From: Sinorhizobium garamanticum
Lineage (GTDB): Bacteria > Pseudomonadota > Alphaproteobacteria > Rhizobiales > Rhizobiaceae
Assembly (NCBI RefSeq): GCF_029892065.1
Contig: NZ_CP120373.1
Coordinates: 1,485,501 to 1,549,500, forward strand
Direction of reading: 5' to 3'
DNA length: 64,000 nt
Shown here: in pieces, positions 1 to 8,766 of the stretch
Layout: every line of letters starts with the position of its first letter
Position numbering within the stretch: position 1 is the first letter of the stretch
Translations under genes and position numbers: made by a program
The notes under the pieces: generated by a model
Told to the model about the DNA's origin: nothing
The model's input: the letters and a program-made list of their open reading frames with translations, nothing else
Database searches by the model: none

Positions 1-1302
1 GTGACGAGCCCGCAGGCCTTCGAGGGCCTGCGCATGGCCGGCCGCAAGGTCCGCGCGCCGGAAAAAACGCTCGCCGTCGTCGACCATAACGTCCCGACCT
101 CGCCCGATCGCCACCTCGGCATCAAGAACGAGGAGAGCCGTATCCAGGTCGAGGCGCTCGCCAAGAACGCGGCCGACTTCGGCGTCGAATACTACTCCGA
201 GAACGACAAGCGCCAGGGCATCGTCCACATCGTCGGTCCCGAGCAGGGCTTCACGCTGCCGGGCATGACGATCGTCTGCGGTGACAGTCACACCTCGACG
301 CACGGCGCCTTCGGAGCGCTTGCGCATGGTATCGGCACGTCGGAAGTGGAACATGTTCTGGCGACGCAGACGCTGATTCAGAAAAAGGCGAAGAACATGC
401 TGGTGCGCGTCGACGGCCAATTGCCGCCGGGCGTCACGGCCAAGGACATCATCCTCGCGATCATCGGCGAAATCGGCACGGCCGGCGGCACCGGCCATGT
501 CATCGAGTTCGCCGGCGAAGCCATCCGGTCGCTCTCGATGGAAGGCCGCATGACGATCTGCAACATGACGATCGAAGGCGGCGCCCGCGCCGGCCTGATC
601 GCCCCGGATGAGACGACCTTCGCCTATATCAAGGACCGGCCGCGCGCGCCGAAGGGCAAGGCCTGGGACATGGCGCTCGAATACTGGAAGACGCTCAACA
701 CGGACGAGGGCGCCCACTACGACCGCGTCGTCGTGCTCGACGCCGCCAATCTGCCGCCGATCGTTTCCTGGGGCTCCTCGCCGGAGGACGTGGTTTCGGT
801 GCAGGGCATCGTTCCGAACCCGGATGAAATCCAGGAGGAGACCAAGCGCGCTTCGAAATGGCGTGCGCTCGACTATATGGGCCTGAAGCCGGGCACGAAG
901 ATCACCGACATCGCCATCGACCGGGTCTTCATCGGTTCCTGCACCAATGGCCGCATCGAGGACCTGCGCGCCGTCGCCAAGGTCGTCGAGGGCCGCAAGG
1001 TCGCCTCGACGGTTTCGGCCATGATCGTGCCCGGCTCCGGCCTCGTCAAGGAACAGGCGGAAGCCGAGGGCCTCGACAAGATTTTCAAGGAAGCAGGCTT
1101 CGACTGGCGCGAGCCCGGCTGCTCCATGTGCCTGGCGATGAACGACGACCGGCTGAAGCCGGGCGAGCGCTGCGCCTCGACGTCGAACCGCAACTTCGAA
1201 GGCCGTCAGGGCTTCAAGGGGCGTACGCATCTGGTCTCGCCGGCGATGGCTGCCGCCGCGGCGGTTTCCGGGCGCTTCGTCGATATCCGCGAGTGGAAAT
1301 AA
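1..1302 (+). CDS. leuC: 3-isopropylmalate dehydratase large subunit (5' partial)
   Basis: LeuC carries the [4Fe-4S] cluster of isopropylmalate isomerase, which interconverts 2- and 3-isopropylmalate in leucine synthesis. Visible aconitase-family motifs are the [14 protein letters not shown] segment and the cluster cysteines in GSCTNGR and in CSMC near the C-terminus. The first base of the window is a GTG read here as an internal valine: family members have roughly 35 further N-terminal residues before the [10 protein letters not shown] segment, so the true start lies outside. 433 codons are present against about 469 expected. The small subunit leuD is not adjacent but lies at 14,809, a separation known in rhizobia. 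A strong terminator follows the stop. Confidence 0.97.
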   Translation: MTSPQAFEGLRMAGRKVRAPEKTLAVVDHNVPTSPDRHLGIKNEESRIQVEALAKNAADFGVEYYSENDKRQGIVHIVGPEQGFTLPGMTIVCGDSHTSTHGAFGALAHGIGTSEVEHVLATQTLIQKKAKNMLVRVDGQLPPGVTAKDIILAIIGEIGTAGGTGHVIEFAGEAIRSLSMEGRMTICNMTIEGGARAGLIAPDETTFAYIKDRPRAPKGKAWDMALEYWKTLNTDEGAHYDRVVVLDAANLPPIVSWGSSPEDVVSVQGIVPNPDEIQEETKRASKWRALDYMGLKPGTKITDIAIDRVFIGSCTNGRIEDLRAVAKVVEGRKVASTVSAMIVPGSGLVKEQAEAEGLDKIFKEAGFDWREPGCSMCLAMNDDRLKPGERCASTSNRNFEGRQGFKGRTHLVSPAMAAAAAVSGRFVDIREWK

Positions 1303-1331
1303 GCCGGTTTTGAGCTTTTCCGGCATCTCAG

Positions 1332-1356
1332 GCCGCCCTTCGGGGCGGCTTTTTTT
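1332..1356 (+). terminator. Rho-independent terminator of leuC
   Basis: A 7-bp GC stem (GCCGCCC/GGGCGGC) closed by a TTCG tetraloop is followed by seven T residues, 30 bases after the leuC stop. Confidence 0.9.
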
Positions 1357-1410
1357 ATGCGCGCGACGGTGCGAGAATAGAATGATCGGCCGACAGATGA
1401 GGAGCGCCCC

Positions 1411-1956
1411 ATGCCTGACGACGCCAGACCCCCGATACGCCGCCTCCTGTTGCTCCGTCACGGCAAATCCGCCTGGCCGGAGGGGGTTGCCGACCATCGA
1501 CGCCCGCTCGCCGGCCGCGGCCGAAGGGCGGCGCCGGCAATCGGCGCCTTCATGGCGCGGCAGGAGTTGATCCCGGATCTCGCGCTCGTTTCGACCGCCC
1601 GGCGCGCGCAGGAGACCTGGGAGCTTGTCGCCGGCGAGCTGCCACACAAGGTCGAGGCCCGCGACGCGGTCGCCATCTACGAGGTGGCAGCCAGGGCCAT
1701 GATCGATGTGATCCGCAACGTGGAGCCGTCGGTCGAGAAGCTCATGCTCGTCGGGCACAATCCGGGCATGGTGGAGCTTGCACTCCTGCTTGCCGGCGGC
1801 GGAGACGAGGTGGCGTTGGTGCGCCTGCGCGAAAAGTTCCCGACCGCCGCGCTCGCCGTCATGGATTTCACCATCGAGCAATGGTCGGAGATTGCGCCAG
1901 GGACGGGCCGACTCGTTCGGTTCGTGACGCCCCGCATGCTGGAGGACGGAGCCTGA
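1411..1956 (+). CDS. SixA-type histidine phosphatase family protein
   Basis: A 181-residue histidine phosphatase superfamily (phosphoglycerate-mutase fold) protein. The catalytic RHG motif is seen near residue 16 (LLLLRHGKS), and a second conserved histidine in VGHNPGM around residue 114. The size and the LRHGKS start match the SixA-like branch, which removes phosphate from phosphohistidine or other small substrates. No signal peptide is visible, so it is likely cytoplasmic. It stands alone between the leuC terminator and a convergent gene. The substrate cannot be deduced. Confidence 0.85.
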   Translation: MPDDARPPIRRLLLLRHGKSAWPEGVADHRRPLAGRGRRAAPAIGAFMARQELIPDLALVSTARRAQETWELVAGELPHKVEARDAVAIYEVAARAMIDVIRNVEPSVEKLMLVGHNPGMVELALLLAGGGDEVALVRLREKFPTAALAVMDFTIEQWSEIAPGTGRLVRFVTPRMLEDGA

Positions 1957-1968
1957 AGGCTCTAGTTC

Positions 1969-2517
1969 CTACACCACCTTTACAATCGTCCCCCGGCGCA
2001 TATGCCGGATCAGCCGCTTCATTGCCGGCAGGCTGACCGCGACGCAACCTTGTGTCGGCTCGTAGCCGGGGCGGATCAGGTGGAAGAAGATCGCCGAGCC
2101 GGCGTTGCGGCGCCTGCACAAAATGTTCCAATCCATGACCAGGCATACGTCATAGAGGCCGTCGTCGCGCATCATCGTCTCGTGGCTTACCGCAAGCGGG
2201 GCTTTGGCCGGGCGATTGTAGGACGCGTGCCCGGGATCGTCGCACCACAACATGTCGCGGCGGATGGCACGCATCGGCAGGCAAGTCGGCGGCAACGAGA
2301 TGCGGTCGCGGCGCATGTAGCCGCCGATCAGCTTCATCGATGCCCGCGGCGTCGCGCCGTCGCCCTCGCGCTTGATCGCGGTCACGCCGCTTCTGCCGAT
2401 TGCCGCCTGTTCCGTTCTGCCGCCGAAGCTGACAAGTGCGCGCCGGCGGTCGCGTGGCGCCATTCTGACGACGATCGTTGATTTCGGCGATCTTACTCCC
2501 GACGTTTTCTTGCGCAT
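1969..2517 (-). CDS. L,D-transpeptidase (YkuD) family protein
   Basis: The C-terminal segment FHLIRPGYEPTQGCVAVS matches the YkuD pattern of a histidine followed about 12 to 15 residues later by an S/T-x-G-C catalytic cysteine, and AIGRSGVTAIKREGDGATP is typical of this cytoplasmic-looking rhizobial subgroup. YkuD enzymes make or exchange 3-3 peptidoglycan cross-links or attach proteins to peptidoglycan. No signal peptide is visible, which is odd for an enzyme of the cell wall. An in-frame extension reaches 2,619, but I use the ATG at 2,517 because the family core begins a few residues later. Convergent with the phosphatase gene. Confidence 0.75.
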   Translation of the reverse strand: MRKKTSGVRSPKSTIVVRMAPRDRRRALVSFGGRTEQAAIGRSGVTAIKREGDGATPRASMKLIGGYMRRDRISLPPTCLPMRAIRRDMLWCDDPGHASYNRPAKAPLAVSHETMMRDDGLYDVCLVMDWNILCRRRNAGSAIFFHLIRPGYEPTQGCVAVSLPAMKRLIRHMRRGTIVKVV

Positions 2518-2660
2518 TATTCTCACAAAATTTTGCCTTGTCCGTGACTTAGTGACGACCATAGGCATGGTTGCATTTATGACGGAGTTCAACGGCGGCC
2601 GGCTTGCCAAGTGCGGCATTTGAGCTAGTTTGATTCAGGAAGCAAACAGGAATTGTCCCT

Positions 2661-3344
2661 ATGGCGACACGTACCATTCTCCTTGTCGATGACGACAATG
2701 ACCTGCGCGAAACATTGGTAGAGCAGCTTTCTCTCTATGAGGAGTTCGACCTCCTGCAAGAGGCGACCGCCGGCAAGGGGATCCAGGCGGCCCGTGCGCA
2801 CCAGGTCGACCTCCTGATCATGGATGTCGGCCTGCCCGATATGGATGGCCGTGAGGCCGTCAAGCTCCTGCGCAAAGGCGGCTTCAAGGCACCGATCGTC
2901 ATGCTGACCGGGCACGACACCGATTCGGACACCATCCTCGGGCTCGAAGCGGGCGCCAACGACTACGTCACTAAGCCGTTCCGCTTTGCCGTGCTGCTCG
3001 CCCGCATCCGCGCCCAGCTTCGTCAGCACGAGCAGAGCGAGGACGCCACCTTCAGCGTTGGTCCCTACACCTTCAAGCCAAGCCAGAAACTGCTGACGAT
3101 GGAGAATGGCCAGAAGATCCGCCTGACGGAGAAGGAAGCGGCAATCATCCGCTATCTCTATCGCGCCGATCAGAAAGTGGTCACGCGCGATGTCCTGCTC
3201 GAGGAGGTCTGGGGCTACAATTCCGGCGTCACCACGCACACGCTGGAGACGCATGTGTACCGGCTCCGTCAGAAAATCGAGCGCGACCCTTCCAATGCGG
3301 AGATTTTGGTGACAGAGAACGGCGGCTATAAGATCGTTCCTTAA
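2661..3344 (+). CDS. cenR: OmpR-family response regulator, CenR-like
   Basis: A 227-residue response regulator with an N-terminal receiver domain (acidic DDD near residues 10-12, phospho-acceptor Asp in LIMDVGLPD near residue 55, Thr in VMLTGH, Lys in YVTKPF) and a C-terminal winged helix (VWGYNSGVTTHTLETHVYRLR). The strict conservation of the IRAQLRQHEQSEDA linker and GPYTF segment resembles Caulobacter CenR, a regulator of envelope integrity. No histidine kinase gene is adjacent; in Caulobacter cenK is also encoded apart. The name rests on remembered family similarity, so another OmpR-type assignment is possible. Confidence 0.75.
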   Translation: MATRTILLVDDDNDLRETLVEQLSLYEEFDLLQEATAGKGIQAARAHQVDLLIMDVGLPDMDGREAVKLLRKGGFKAPIVMLTGHDTDSDTILGLEAGANDYVTKPFRFAVLLARIRAQLRQHEQSEDATFSVGPYTFKPSQKLLTMENGQKIRLTEKEAAIIRYLYRADQKVVTRDVLLEEVWGYNSGVTTHTLETHVYRLRQKIERDPSNAEILVTENGGYKIVP

Positions 3345-3394
3345 GCGGGATCGCGGAAAGTGGTGAAGCGGCTTGCCGTTTCCGCATTCCGCTC
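3345..3394. repeat. Palindromic repeat of the AGCGGGAT...ATTCCGCT family
   Basis: An imperfect palindrome starts at the cenR stop: AGCGGGATCGCGGAAA on the left and TTTCCGCATTCCGCT on the right, with a short non-paired centre. A related element occurs at 30,256-30,307. Such hairpins are scattered through Sinorhizobium intergenic regions and may also stabilise or terminate the cenR transcript. Confidence 0.6.
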
Positions 3395-3404
3395 GTCAAA
3401 GTGC

Positions 3405-3509
3405 GTTGCCGCGCCGCACGTCTGTGAGACGCGCGAGGGACGCTGTAGCCCTTTTGGTTAGTGCATGTTTTATCCTTAGATCGACTACGACCTAAGGAAA
3501 CATGCAGCA
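3405..3509 (-). repeat. RIME1-like mosaic element
   Basis: Reading leftwards: palindrome one (GCATGTTTCCTTAG ... CTAAGGATAAAACATGC) followed by ACAGCG and palindrome two (GCGCGTCTCACAGACGTGCGG). The same two-palindrome unit of about 105 bp recurs at 15,830, 20,419, 22,548 and 37,841. The layout matches the rhizobial intergenic mosaic element RIME1. It reaches into the first possible codons of the following gene. Confidence 0.75.
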
Positions 3510-3522
3510 GGAGATTTGCCGC

Positions 3523-3978
3523 TTGGCACTCAACGACGACATCGCGCTTTTGTCCAATGTGGCGCTCTTTGCCGATATCAGCGAGGACAAGCTGAGGCTG
3601 ATTGCCTTCGGCGCTGAGCGTCGCCGCGTGCTGAAGGGCCAGGAACTTTTTCGCGAAGGGGCGCCGGCCGACTGTGCCTTTGCCGTTGCCGCCGGCAGTT
3701 TCACGCTTTCGAAGGCGGACGGCGAGGGGCGACAGCAGCATGTGGCCACCGTCGAGCGCGGCGCGCTTCTTTCGGAATTGGCGTTGATCTCGATGGTCGA
3801 GCGCAAGTTCACGGCGACCGCCGACGAAGACAGCGAAGTCATCCGCATCAATCGCCCGCTTTTTCGCCGGATGCTGGAAGAGTATCCGGAGGTGACCGCG
3901 CTTGTCGAAGCCCGTATTCGCGAGAATCTGCAGGCGATGATCCGGCGCGCCGAGGCGCTCGCCGGCCGTTTTGCGTAG
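3523..3978 (+). CDS. Cyclic nucleotide-binding (CRP/FNR sensor-like) protein
   Basis: The protein carries one cyclic-nucleotide-binding domain: the beta-roll segments LFADISEDKLRLIAFGAERR, GQELFREG, CAFAVAAGSFTL and GALLSELALISMVERKFTATA are clear. No helix-turn-helix follows, so it is a sensor without its own DNA-binding domain. An upstream ATG at 3,502 lies inside a repeated mosaic element; I prefer the TTG at 3,523, which has AGGAG at 3,508-3,512 and gives MALNDDIALLSNVALF. Regulatory function is inferred from the domain only. Confidence 0.8.
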   Translation: MALNDDIALLSNVALFADISEDKLRLIAFGAERRRVLKGQELFREGAPADCAFAVAAGSFTLSKADGEGRQQHVATVERGALLSELALISMVERKFTATADEDSEVIRINRPLFRRMLEEYPEVTALVEARIRENLQAMIRRAEALAGRFA

Positions 3979-4002
3979 GACGGGCGCCTAAATTTTCCGC
4001 CG

Positions 4003-4809
4003 TTAAAGGTCGAAATGCGCGATCACCGGCACGTGGTCGGAAGGGCGATCCCAGCCGCGTGCCTCGCGTAGGATGTCGACGCGGCTCAGTTTCGGCGCGA
4101 TGTCGGCCGAGGACCAAATATGATCGAGGCGGCGGCCGCGGTCGGCGAGGTCCCAATCCTTCGCGCGATAGCTCCACCAGGTGTAGAGCTTTACCGGCGG
4201 GGGCACGTGCTGGCGCATCAGATCGACCCAGGCGCCGCCGGTCATCACCGATATCAGGCCCTCGGTCTCGACCGGGGTGTGGCTGACGATCTTTAAGAGC
4301 TGCTTATGCGACCAGACGTCGTGCTCGAGCGGCGCGATGTTAAGGTCGCCGACGAGGATGGACGAGACGCCGGCCTCGGCCTCGGCGTGTAGGAGCTTCA
4401 TTTCATCGACAAAGTCGAGTTTGTGGCCGAACTTCGGATTGATCGTCCGGTCCGGCTCGTCGCCGCCCGCCGGGACATAGAAATTATGCAGGCGTATCGT
4501 CTTGCCGCCGGCCTCGAAGACTACGGAGAGATGACGTGCGTCGCCGACGCCGCAGTAGTCGCGGCGGTCGGAAAGCTCATGCAGCGGCAGGCGCGAAACG
4601 GTCGCCACGCCGTGATAGCCTTTCTGGCCGTGCATCTCGATGTATTTGTAGCCGAGGCTTTTCAGCGGCGACGACGGAAACTGGTCGTTCGGGCATTTGG
4701 TTTCCTGCAGGCACAAGATGTCGGGCTGCCATGTCTTCAGAAGGTGCTCGACCAGCGGCATGCGCAGGCGAATGGAGTTGATGTTCCATGTGGCGATGGA
4801 AAGGGCCAT
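4003..4809 (-). CDS. xthA: Exodeoxyribonuclease III
   Basis: Apurinic/apyrimidinic endonuclease and 3'-5' exonuclease of base-excision repair. The 268 residues show the family landmarks: N-terminal IATWNINSIRLR, metal-binding Glu in LCLQETK, the GDLNIAP motif with catalytic Asp/Asn, RLDHIW, and the terminal SDHVPVIAHF histidine. Length equals the usual XthA. It is transcribed leftwards, downstream of lolA, but a terminator between the two suggests separate transcription. Confidence 0.95.
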   Translation of the reverse strand: MALSIATWNINSIRLRMPLVEHLLKTWQPDILCLQETKCPNDQFPSSPLKSLGYKYIEMHGQKGYHGVATVSRLPLHELSDRRDYCGVGDARHLSVVFEAGGKTIRLHNFYVPAGGDEPDRTINPKFGHKLDFVDEMKLLHAEAEAGVSSILVGDLNIAPLEHDVWSHKQLLKIVSHTPVETEGLISVMTGGAWVDLMRQHVPPPVKLYTWWSYRAKDWDLADRGRRLDHIWSSADIAPKLSRVDILREARGWDRPSDHVPVIAHFDL

Positions 4810-4900
4810 TCCTCATTCCTTTGGAAATTTTGCCGACGGAGGGAGAGCAAGTGTCCGGCAACACGGGACGTTTTAAACAGGTCTGGGGCCAATCGACAAG

Positions 4901-4927
4901 TCAAGAAAAAGCCGCCCGAGGGCGGCC
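4901..4927 (-). terminator. Terminator of lolA
   Basis: On the minus strand GGCCGCCC-TC-GGGCGGC is followed by TTTTTCTTG. It lies 29 bases past the lolA stop and separates lolA from xthA. Confidence 0.85.
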
Positions 4928-4955
4928 ATTTCTCACCGTTTTTCGCGTTGGCTGA

Positions 4956-5621
4956 TCAGCCGCCGCGCCCTTTGTTGCGCACCTCGTCATAGGGAATGCG
5001 GAAGACCTTGTCGTCCAACTGCATTCCGGTGCGAACATTGAAGATCATCACCGAAGTGTCCTTCTTCTGGGGATCGGTGATCGTCCATTGCCTAAGATCG
5101 TAGGTTTTCGGGTCGAACATCATCGTGATGGTCGAATCGCCGAAGATCGAGCGGTCTCCGAGCACGATGGTGATGAGGTCGGACTCTTCCCGGACGGCGC
5201 GCACCATCCTGCCGGTCAGGTCGATCCTTTCGCTCAGCAGCAGATTGAGCGGCGTCTTCGAAAGCGGATAGATGTCCCAGGTCTTCAGCTTCATATTGCC
5301 GATGACGACCGACTTGCCGTCGGCGATCACTCGCATAGGCGAGGGGGCTTCGTAATTGAAGCGGATGCGCCCGGGGCGGCGGATGTAGAATTTGCCGCCT
5401 GTCTGCTCGCCGCGCGGTCCGAATTGCACGAATTCGCCCGCCATTGTCTTCACCGACGAAAAGTGATCGGCGATCCTCTGGGCGACGCCGGTGGCCTGTG
5501 CGGAGGCGCGCCGTGCGTCGAGCGTCGTTCCGGCCATGCCCGCGAGAGCCGCCAGGCCGCAAACGAAGACACGCCGCGAGATTGCTCGATTGCTGCCTTG
5601 GCCGGTTTTTGTCTCTGTCAT
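4956..5621 (-). CDS. lolA: Outer-membrane lipoprotein carrier LolA
   Basis: Periplasmic chaperone that carries lipoproteins from the LolCDE complex to the outer membrane. After the signal region come RIADHFSSVKTMAGEFVQFGPRG, GKFYIRRPGRIRFNYEAPSPM and the C-terminal W-T-I-TDPQKKDT segment typical of alphaproteobacterial LolA. The start at 5,621 is chosen because AAGGAG stands 5 bases before it; an ATG five codons upstream would overlap that site. The signal has SRRVFV before the hydrophobic run, a twin-arginine-like motif, unusual for LolA. It lies just downstream of ftsK and may share its transcript. Confidence 0.92.
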   Translation of the reverse strand: MTETKTGQGSNRAISRRVFVCGLAALAGMAGTTLDARRASAQATGVAQRIADHFSSVKTMAGEFVQFGPRGEQTGGKFYIRRPGRIRFNYEAPSPMRVIADGKSVVIGNMKLKTWDIYPLSKTPLNLLLSERIDLTGRMVRAVREESDLITIVLGDRSIFGDSTITMMFDPKTYDLRQWTITDPQKKDTSVMIFNVRTGMQLDDKVFRIPYDEVRNKGRGG

Positions 5622-5756
5622 CGCAGTCTCCTTCATTTCAAGATCATTTGAAGAGCAAGTGGGGCGCCTTCAAGGCGCTCACGGATGCCGCAAGGGGCGT
5701 CGTTTCAAATGACCGTTACCGGCCGCGCGTCATGGCGGCCGGCGATGAGGGCCGGA

Positions 5757-8411
5757 TTACCGGCCGGTGATTTCCGCCTCGGTCGGCACCAGGATCTCGC
5801 GCTTGCCGGCATGGTTCGCCGGTCCGATGATGCCTTCCTGCTCCATCCGTTCGATCAGCGAGGCGGCACGATTATAGCCGATACCGAGGCGTCGCTGCAC
5901 GTATGAGGTCGAGGCCTTGCCGTCGCGCAGAACGATCGCCACCGCCTGATCGTAAGGATCATCGGAATCGGCGAGGTTGGAGGTGCCGGCCGGTCCGCCG
6001 CCGTCCTCATCCTCGCCGTCGTCCTCGGTGATCGCATCGAGATATTGCGGCACGCCCTGGGTCTTCAGGTAAGCGACTACCTCTTCCACTTCCGTGTCGG
6101 AAACGAAGGGGCCATGCACGCGCTGGATGCGCCCGCCGCCGGCCATGTAGAGCATGTCGCCCATACCGAGCAGTTGTTCGGCGCCCTGCTCGCCAAGGAT
6201 CGTGCGGCTGTCGATCTTCGAGGTGACCTGGAAGGAAATGCGCGTCGGGAAGTTGGCCTTGATCGTACCGGTGATGACGTCGACCGACGGACGCTGTGTC
6301 GCCATGATGACGTGGATGCCGGCCGCACGCGCCATCTGGGCGAGCCGCTGGACGGCGCCCTCGATATCCTTGCCCGCGACCATCATCAGGTCCGCCATCT
6401 CGTCGATGATCACGACGATATAGGGCAGCGGCGTGAGGTCGAATTCCTCCGTCTCGTACATCGCTTCGCCCGTCTGGCGGTCGAACCCGGTCTGAACCGT
6501 GCGGGTGATCGCTTCGCCCTTGGCCAGCGCCTGCTCGACGCGGCTGTTGAAGCCGTCGATGTTGCGCACACCGATCTTCGACATCTTCTTGTAGCGCTCT
6601 TCCATCTCGCGCACGGTCCATTTTAGCGCGACGACGGCCTTCTTCGGATCGGTCACAACAGGCGAGAGCAGGTGCGGGATGCCGTCATAGACGGAGAGTT
6701 CCAGCATCTTCGGGTCGATCATGATCAGGCGGCACTGGTCGGGTCTGAGCCGATAGAGCAGTGACAGGATCATGGTGTTGATCGCCACCGACTTGCCCGA
6801 ACCGGTGGTGCCGGCGACGAGCAGATGCGGCATCTTGGCGAGATCGGCGACGACCGGCTCGCCGCCGATCGTCTTGCCGAGCGCCATGGCGAGCCTGGTC
6901 TTGGTCGTCTCGAAATCGCGCGAGCCGATCAGCTCGCGCAGGTAGACCGTTTCGCGCCGCTGGTTCGGCAGCTCGATGCCGATGGCGTTGCGGCCCGGCA
7001 CGACCGCGACACGGGCGGCGATCGCGCTCATCGAACGGGCGATGTCGTCGGCAAGGCCGATGACGCGGGAGGACTTGATGCCGGGTGCCGGCTCCAGTTC
7101 GTAAAGCGTAACCACCGGGCCGGGGCGGACATGGATGATCTCACCCTTGACGCCGAAGTCCTCGAGGACTCCCTCTAGCATGCGGGCGTTCTGTTCGAGC
7201 GCGTCGGATGAGAGCGAGGGATCGCGGGCAATATTCTTCGGTTCGGCAAGGAATTGCATCGGCGGAAGTACGAAGTCACCGTCATCATCGACAAACGAGC
7301 GCTGCGCCTCGCGTTCGATGCGCTGGCCCGATCTGGGGCGCGGCGCCGGCGACGCGACGCGGGATCCGGCCTTGGCGCGGCCTGCCTTCGGTGGGGCAGC
7401 TCTTGGCGCCCAATCGGCGGCGATATCGTCTTCGTCGTCGTCCGGCAGGATACCAGCAGGGCGCTGCTCGTCGAGATCGAAGGGCGGATCGTCGTCGTTC
7501 GCCATGATCGGCGGCGGTGTCACGACGCGGCGCTCCGCGCGGTCGAGGGAAGGCTCGACACGGTCGGCCAGCGGCTTCGGCCGCACGGGTTCGTTCAGCG
7601 TGCCGAATTCGTCATTGTTGAAGTCATAGGGTTCGTCATACTGACGTTTGGTGCTTCGCGTACCGCTCATGCCGAAGGCGCGGCGCAGGCGGGCTTCAAG
7701 CGTAAACCGCATGTGGGCAAGCGAGCCCATGAGCAGTGTGAAGGGCCCCCCCGCGTCCTCATCGTCGAGTTCTTCGCCGACGGTGCGGGCCTTGCTCGGC
7801 ACGACCTCCTCCGCCGGCTCGTCCTCTTGCTCCTCGCTGACGCCGATGAGGCCGGCGCTATAGATCAGGCACCAGGCAGCCGGCACAGCGAAAAGGCAGG
7901 CGAGAACGGTCGCGAAGGTGCCGGTCGGGAAGGCGCCGGTGAAAAGGGCGGGGAAGCGCAGGATCATGTCGCCGAAAACGCCGCCGAGACCGTTCGGAAG
8001 CGGCCAGGTGATCGGTGCCGGAACACAGCTCAGCGCCGCGCCAGCGAGTGCGGAGCCGACGAACCAGAGGCCGAGACGTTTGAAGACCTTGTCGAACGGC
8101 TTGCCGCCGATGAGGACAAGCGCCCAGGCGACCGCGGGAAGCAGCGCAACGACGCTCGCCAGCCCGAAGAACTGCATGAAGATGTCGGCGAAGGCGGCGC
8201 CCGCGTAGCCGAGCACGTTGGTCGGTTCCTCCGAGGTTGCGTAGGAGAAGCTCGGATCGGACACGTTCCATGTCGACAGCGCGGCGACGGCGAGCGCCAG
8301 CGCGCCGAACAGGACAAATCCTGCCAGCGAGGCGATCTGGCGCCAAACGAAGGTGGTCAGCACGAACCGGTTGGAACGGCTGTCAAGCGTTGCGGGATTG
8401 CTTCTGCTCAT
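5757..8411 (-). CDS. ftsK: DNA translocase FtsK
   Basis: Septum-anchored DNA pump that clears chromosome termini and activates XerCD at dif. Four hydrophobic segments lie in the first ~200 residues (e.g. [20 protein letters not shown] and [17 protein letters not shown]), followed by an acidic Pro/Arg-rich linker (about 200-390), the alpha/beta motor with Walker A GTTGSGKS and Walker [11 protein letters not shown], and a C-terminal winged-helix gamma domain ([17 protein letters not shown]) that reads KOPS. About 884 residues. I use the ATG at 8,411 ([10 protein letters not shown]); an in-frame ATG at 8,456 is possible and neither has a clear ribosome binding site. Confidence 0.95.
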   Translation of the reverse strand: MSRSNPATLDSRSNRFVLTTFVWRQIASLAGFVLFGALALAVAALSTWNVSDPSFSYATSEEPTNVLGYAGAAFADIFMQFFGLASVVALLPAVAWALVLIGGKPFDKVFKRLGLWFVGSALAGAALSCVPAPITWPLPNGLGGVFGDMILRFPALFTGAFPTGTFATVLACLFAVPAAWCLIYSAGLIGVSEEQEDEPAEEVVPSKARTVGEELDDEDAGGPFTLLMGSLAHMRFTLEARLRRAFGMSGTRSTKRQYDEPYDFNNDEFGTLNEPVRPKPLADRVEPSLDRAERRVVTPPPIMANDDDPPFDLDEQRPAGILPDDDEDDIAADWAPRAAPPKAGRAKAGSRVASPAPRPRSGQRIEREAQRSFVDDDGDFVLPPMQFLAEPKNIARDPSLSSDALEQNARMLEGVLEDFGVKGEIIHVRPGPVVTLYELEPAPGIKSSRVIGLADDIARSMSAIAARVAVVPGRNAIGIELPNQRRETVYLRELIGSRDFETTKTRLAMALGKTIGGEPVVADLAKMPHLLVAGTTGSGKSVAINTMILSLLYRLRPDQCRLIMIDPKMLELSVYDGIPHLLSPVVTDPKKAVVALKWTVREMEERYKKMSKIGVRNIDGFNSRVEQALAKGEAITRTVQTGFDRQTGEAMYETEEFDLTPLPYIVVIIDEMADLMMVAGKDIEGAVQRLAQMARAAGIHVIMATQRPSVDVITGTIKANFPTRISFQVTSKIDSRTILGEQGAEQLLGMGDMLYMAGGGRIQRVHGPFVSDTEVEEVVAYLKTQGVPQYLDAITEDDGEDEDGGGPAGTSNLADSDDPYDQAVAIVLRDGKASTSYVQRRLGIGYNRAASLIERMEQEGIIGPANHAGKREILVPTEAEITGR

Positions 8412-8456
8412 GTTGCCTGTTGCCCGTGTCGATCCTTCGGAGCGTCGCGCGTTCAT

Positions 8457-8661
8457 GGGTCGACCATGGAGGACGTTCCAGTACTTTGATTCCGCAGCAT
8501 CTCGCCCGCGTTCGAAGAATGTGCGTGCGAGCGGGACGCTTCGGGCACATTGCGTGCCATGGAATCAACCTACGCGGACTAGGGTTAATGCGACATTAAC
8601 CATGCGCGGATGCCGGTAAAATACCGATTGGCGCGGCCGCCAGACAAAAGGGGCATCGGAC
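8457..8661. other. Intergenic region upstream of ftsK
   Basis: About 200 bases between the ftsK start and the amtB terminator. It must hold the ftsK promoter; I see no clear -35/-10 pair or other named element. The end of the region overlaps the T-tract of the amtB terminator. Confidence 0.4.
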
Positions 8662-8693
8662 AAAAAAAGGCCCGGATCTTGTGGATCCGGGCC
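8662..8693 (-). terminator. Terminator of amtB
   Basis: A long GC-rich hairpin, GGCCCGGATC with its complement around a short loop, is followed on the minus strand by seven T. It lies about 75 bases past the amtB stop. Confidence 0.88.
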
Positions 8694-8766
8694 AGTGGCG
8701 GTCCGCAATAACCAGACGGACCGCGACGGGACTTTTGGCGGCGCCGCCTACGGCGCCGCAAACTGC

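Noticed and set aside
7254..8489. 411-codon open frame antisense to ftsK
   Set aside because: Covers the FtsK membrane and linker part; charged low-complexity product without a motif.
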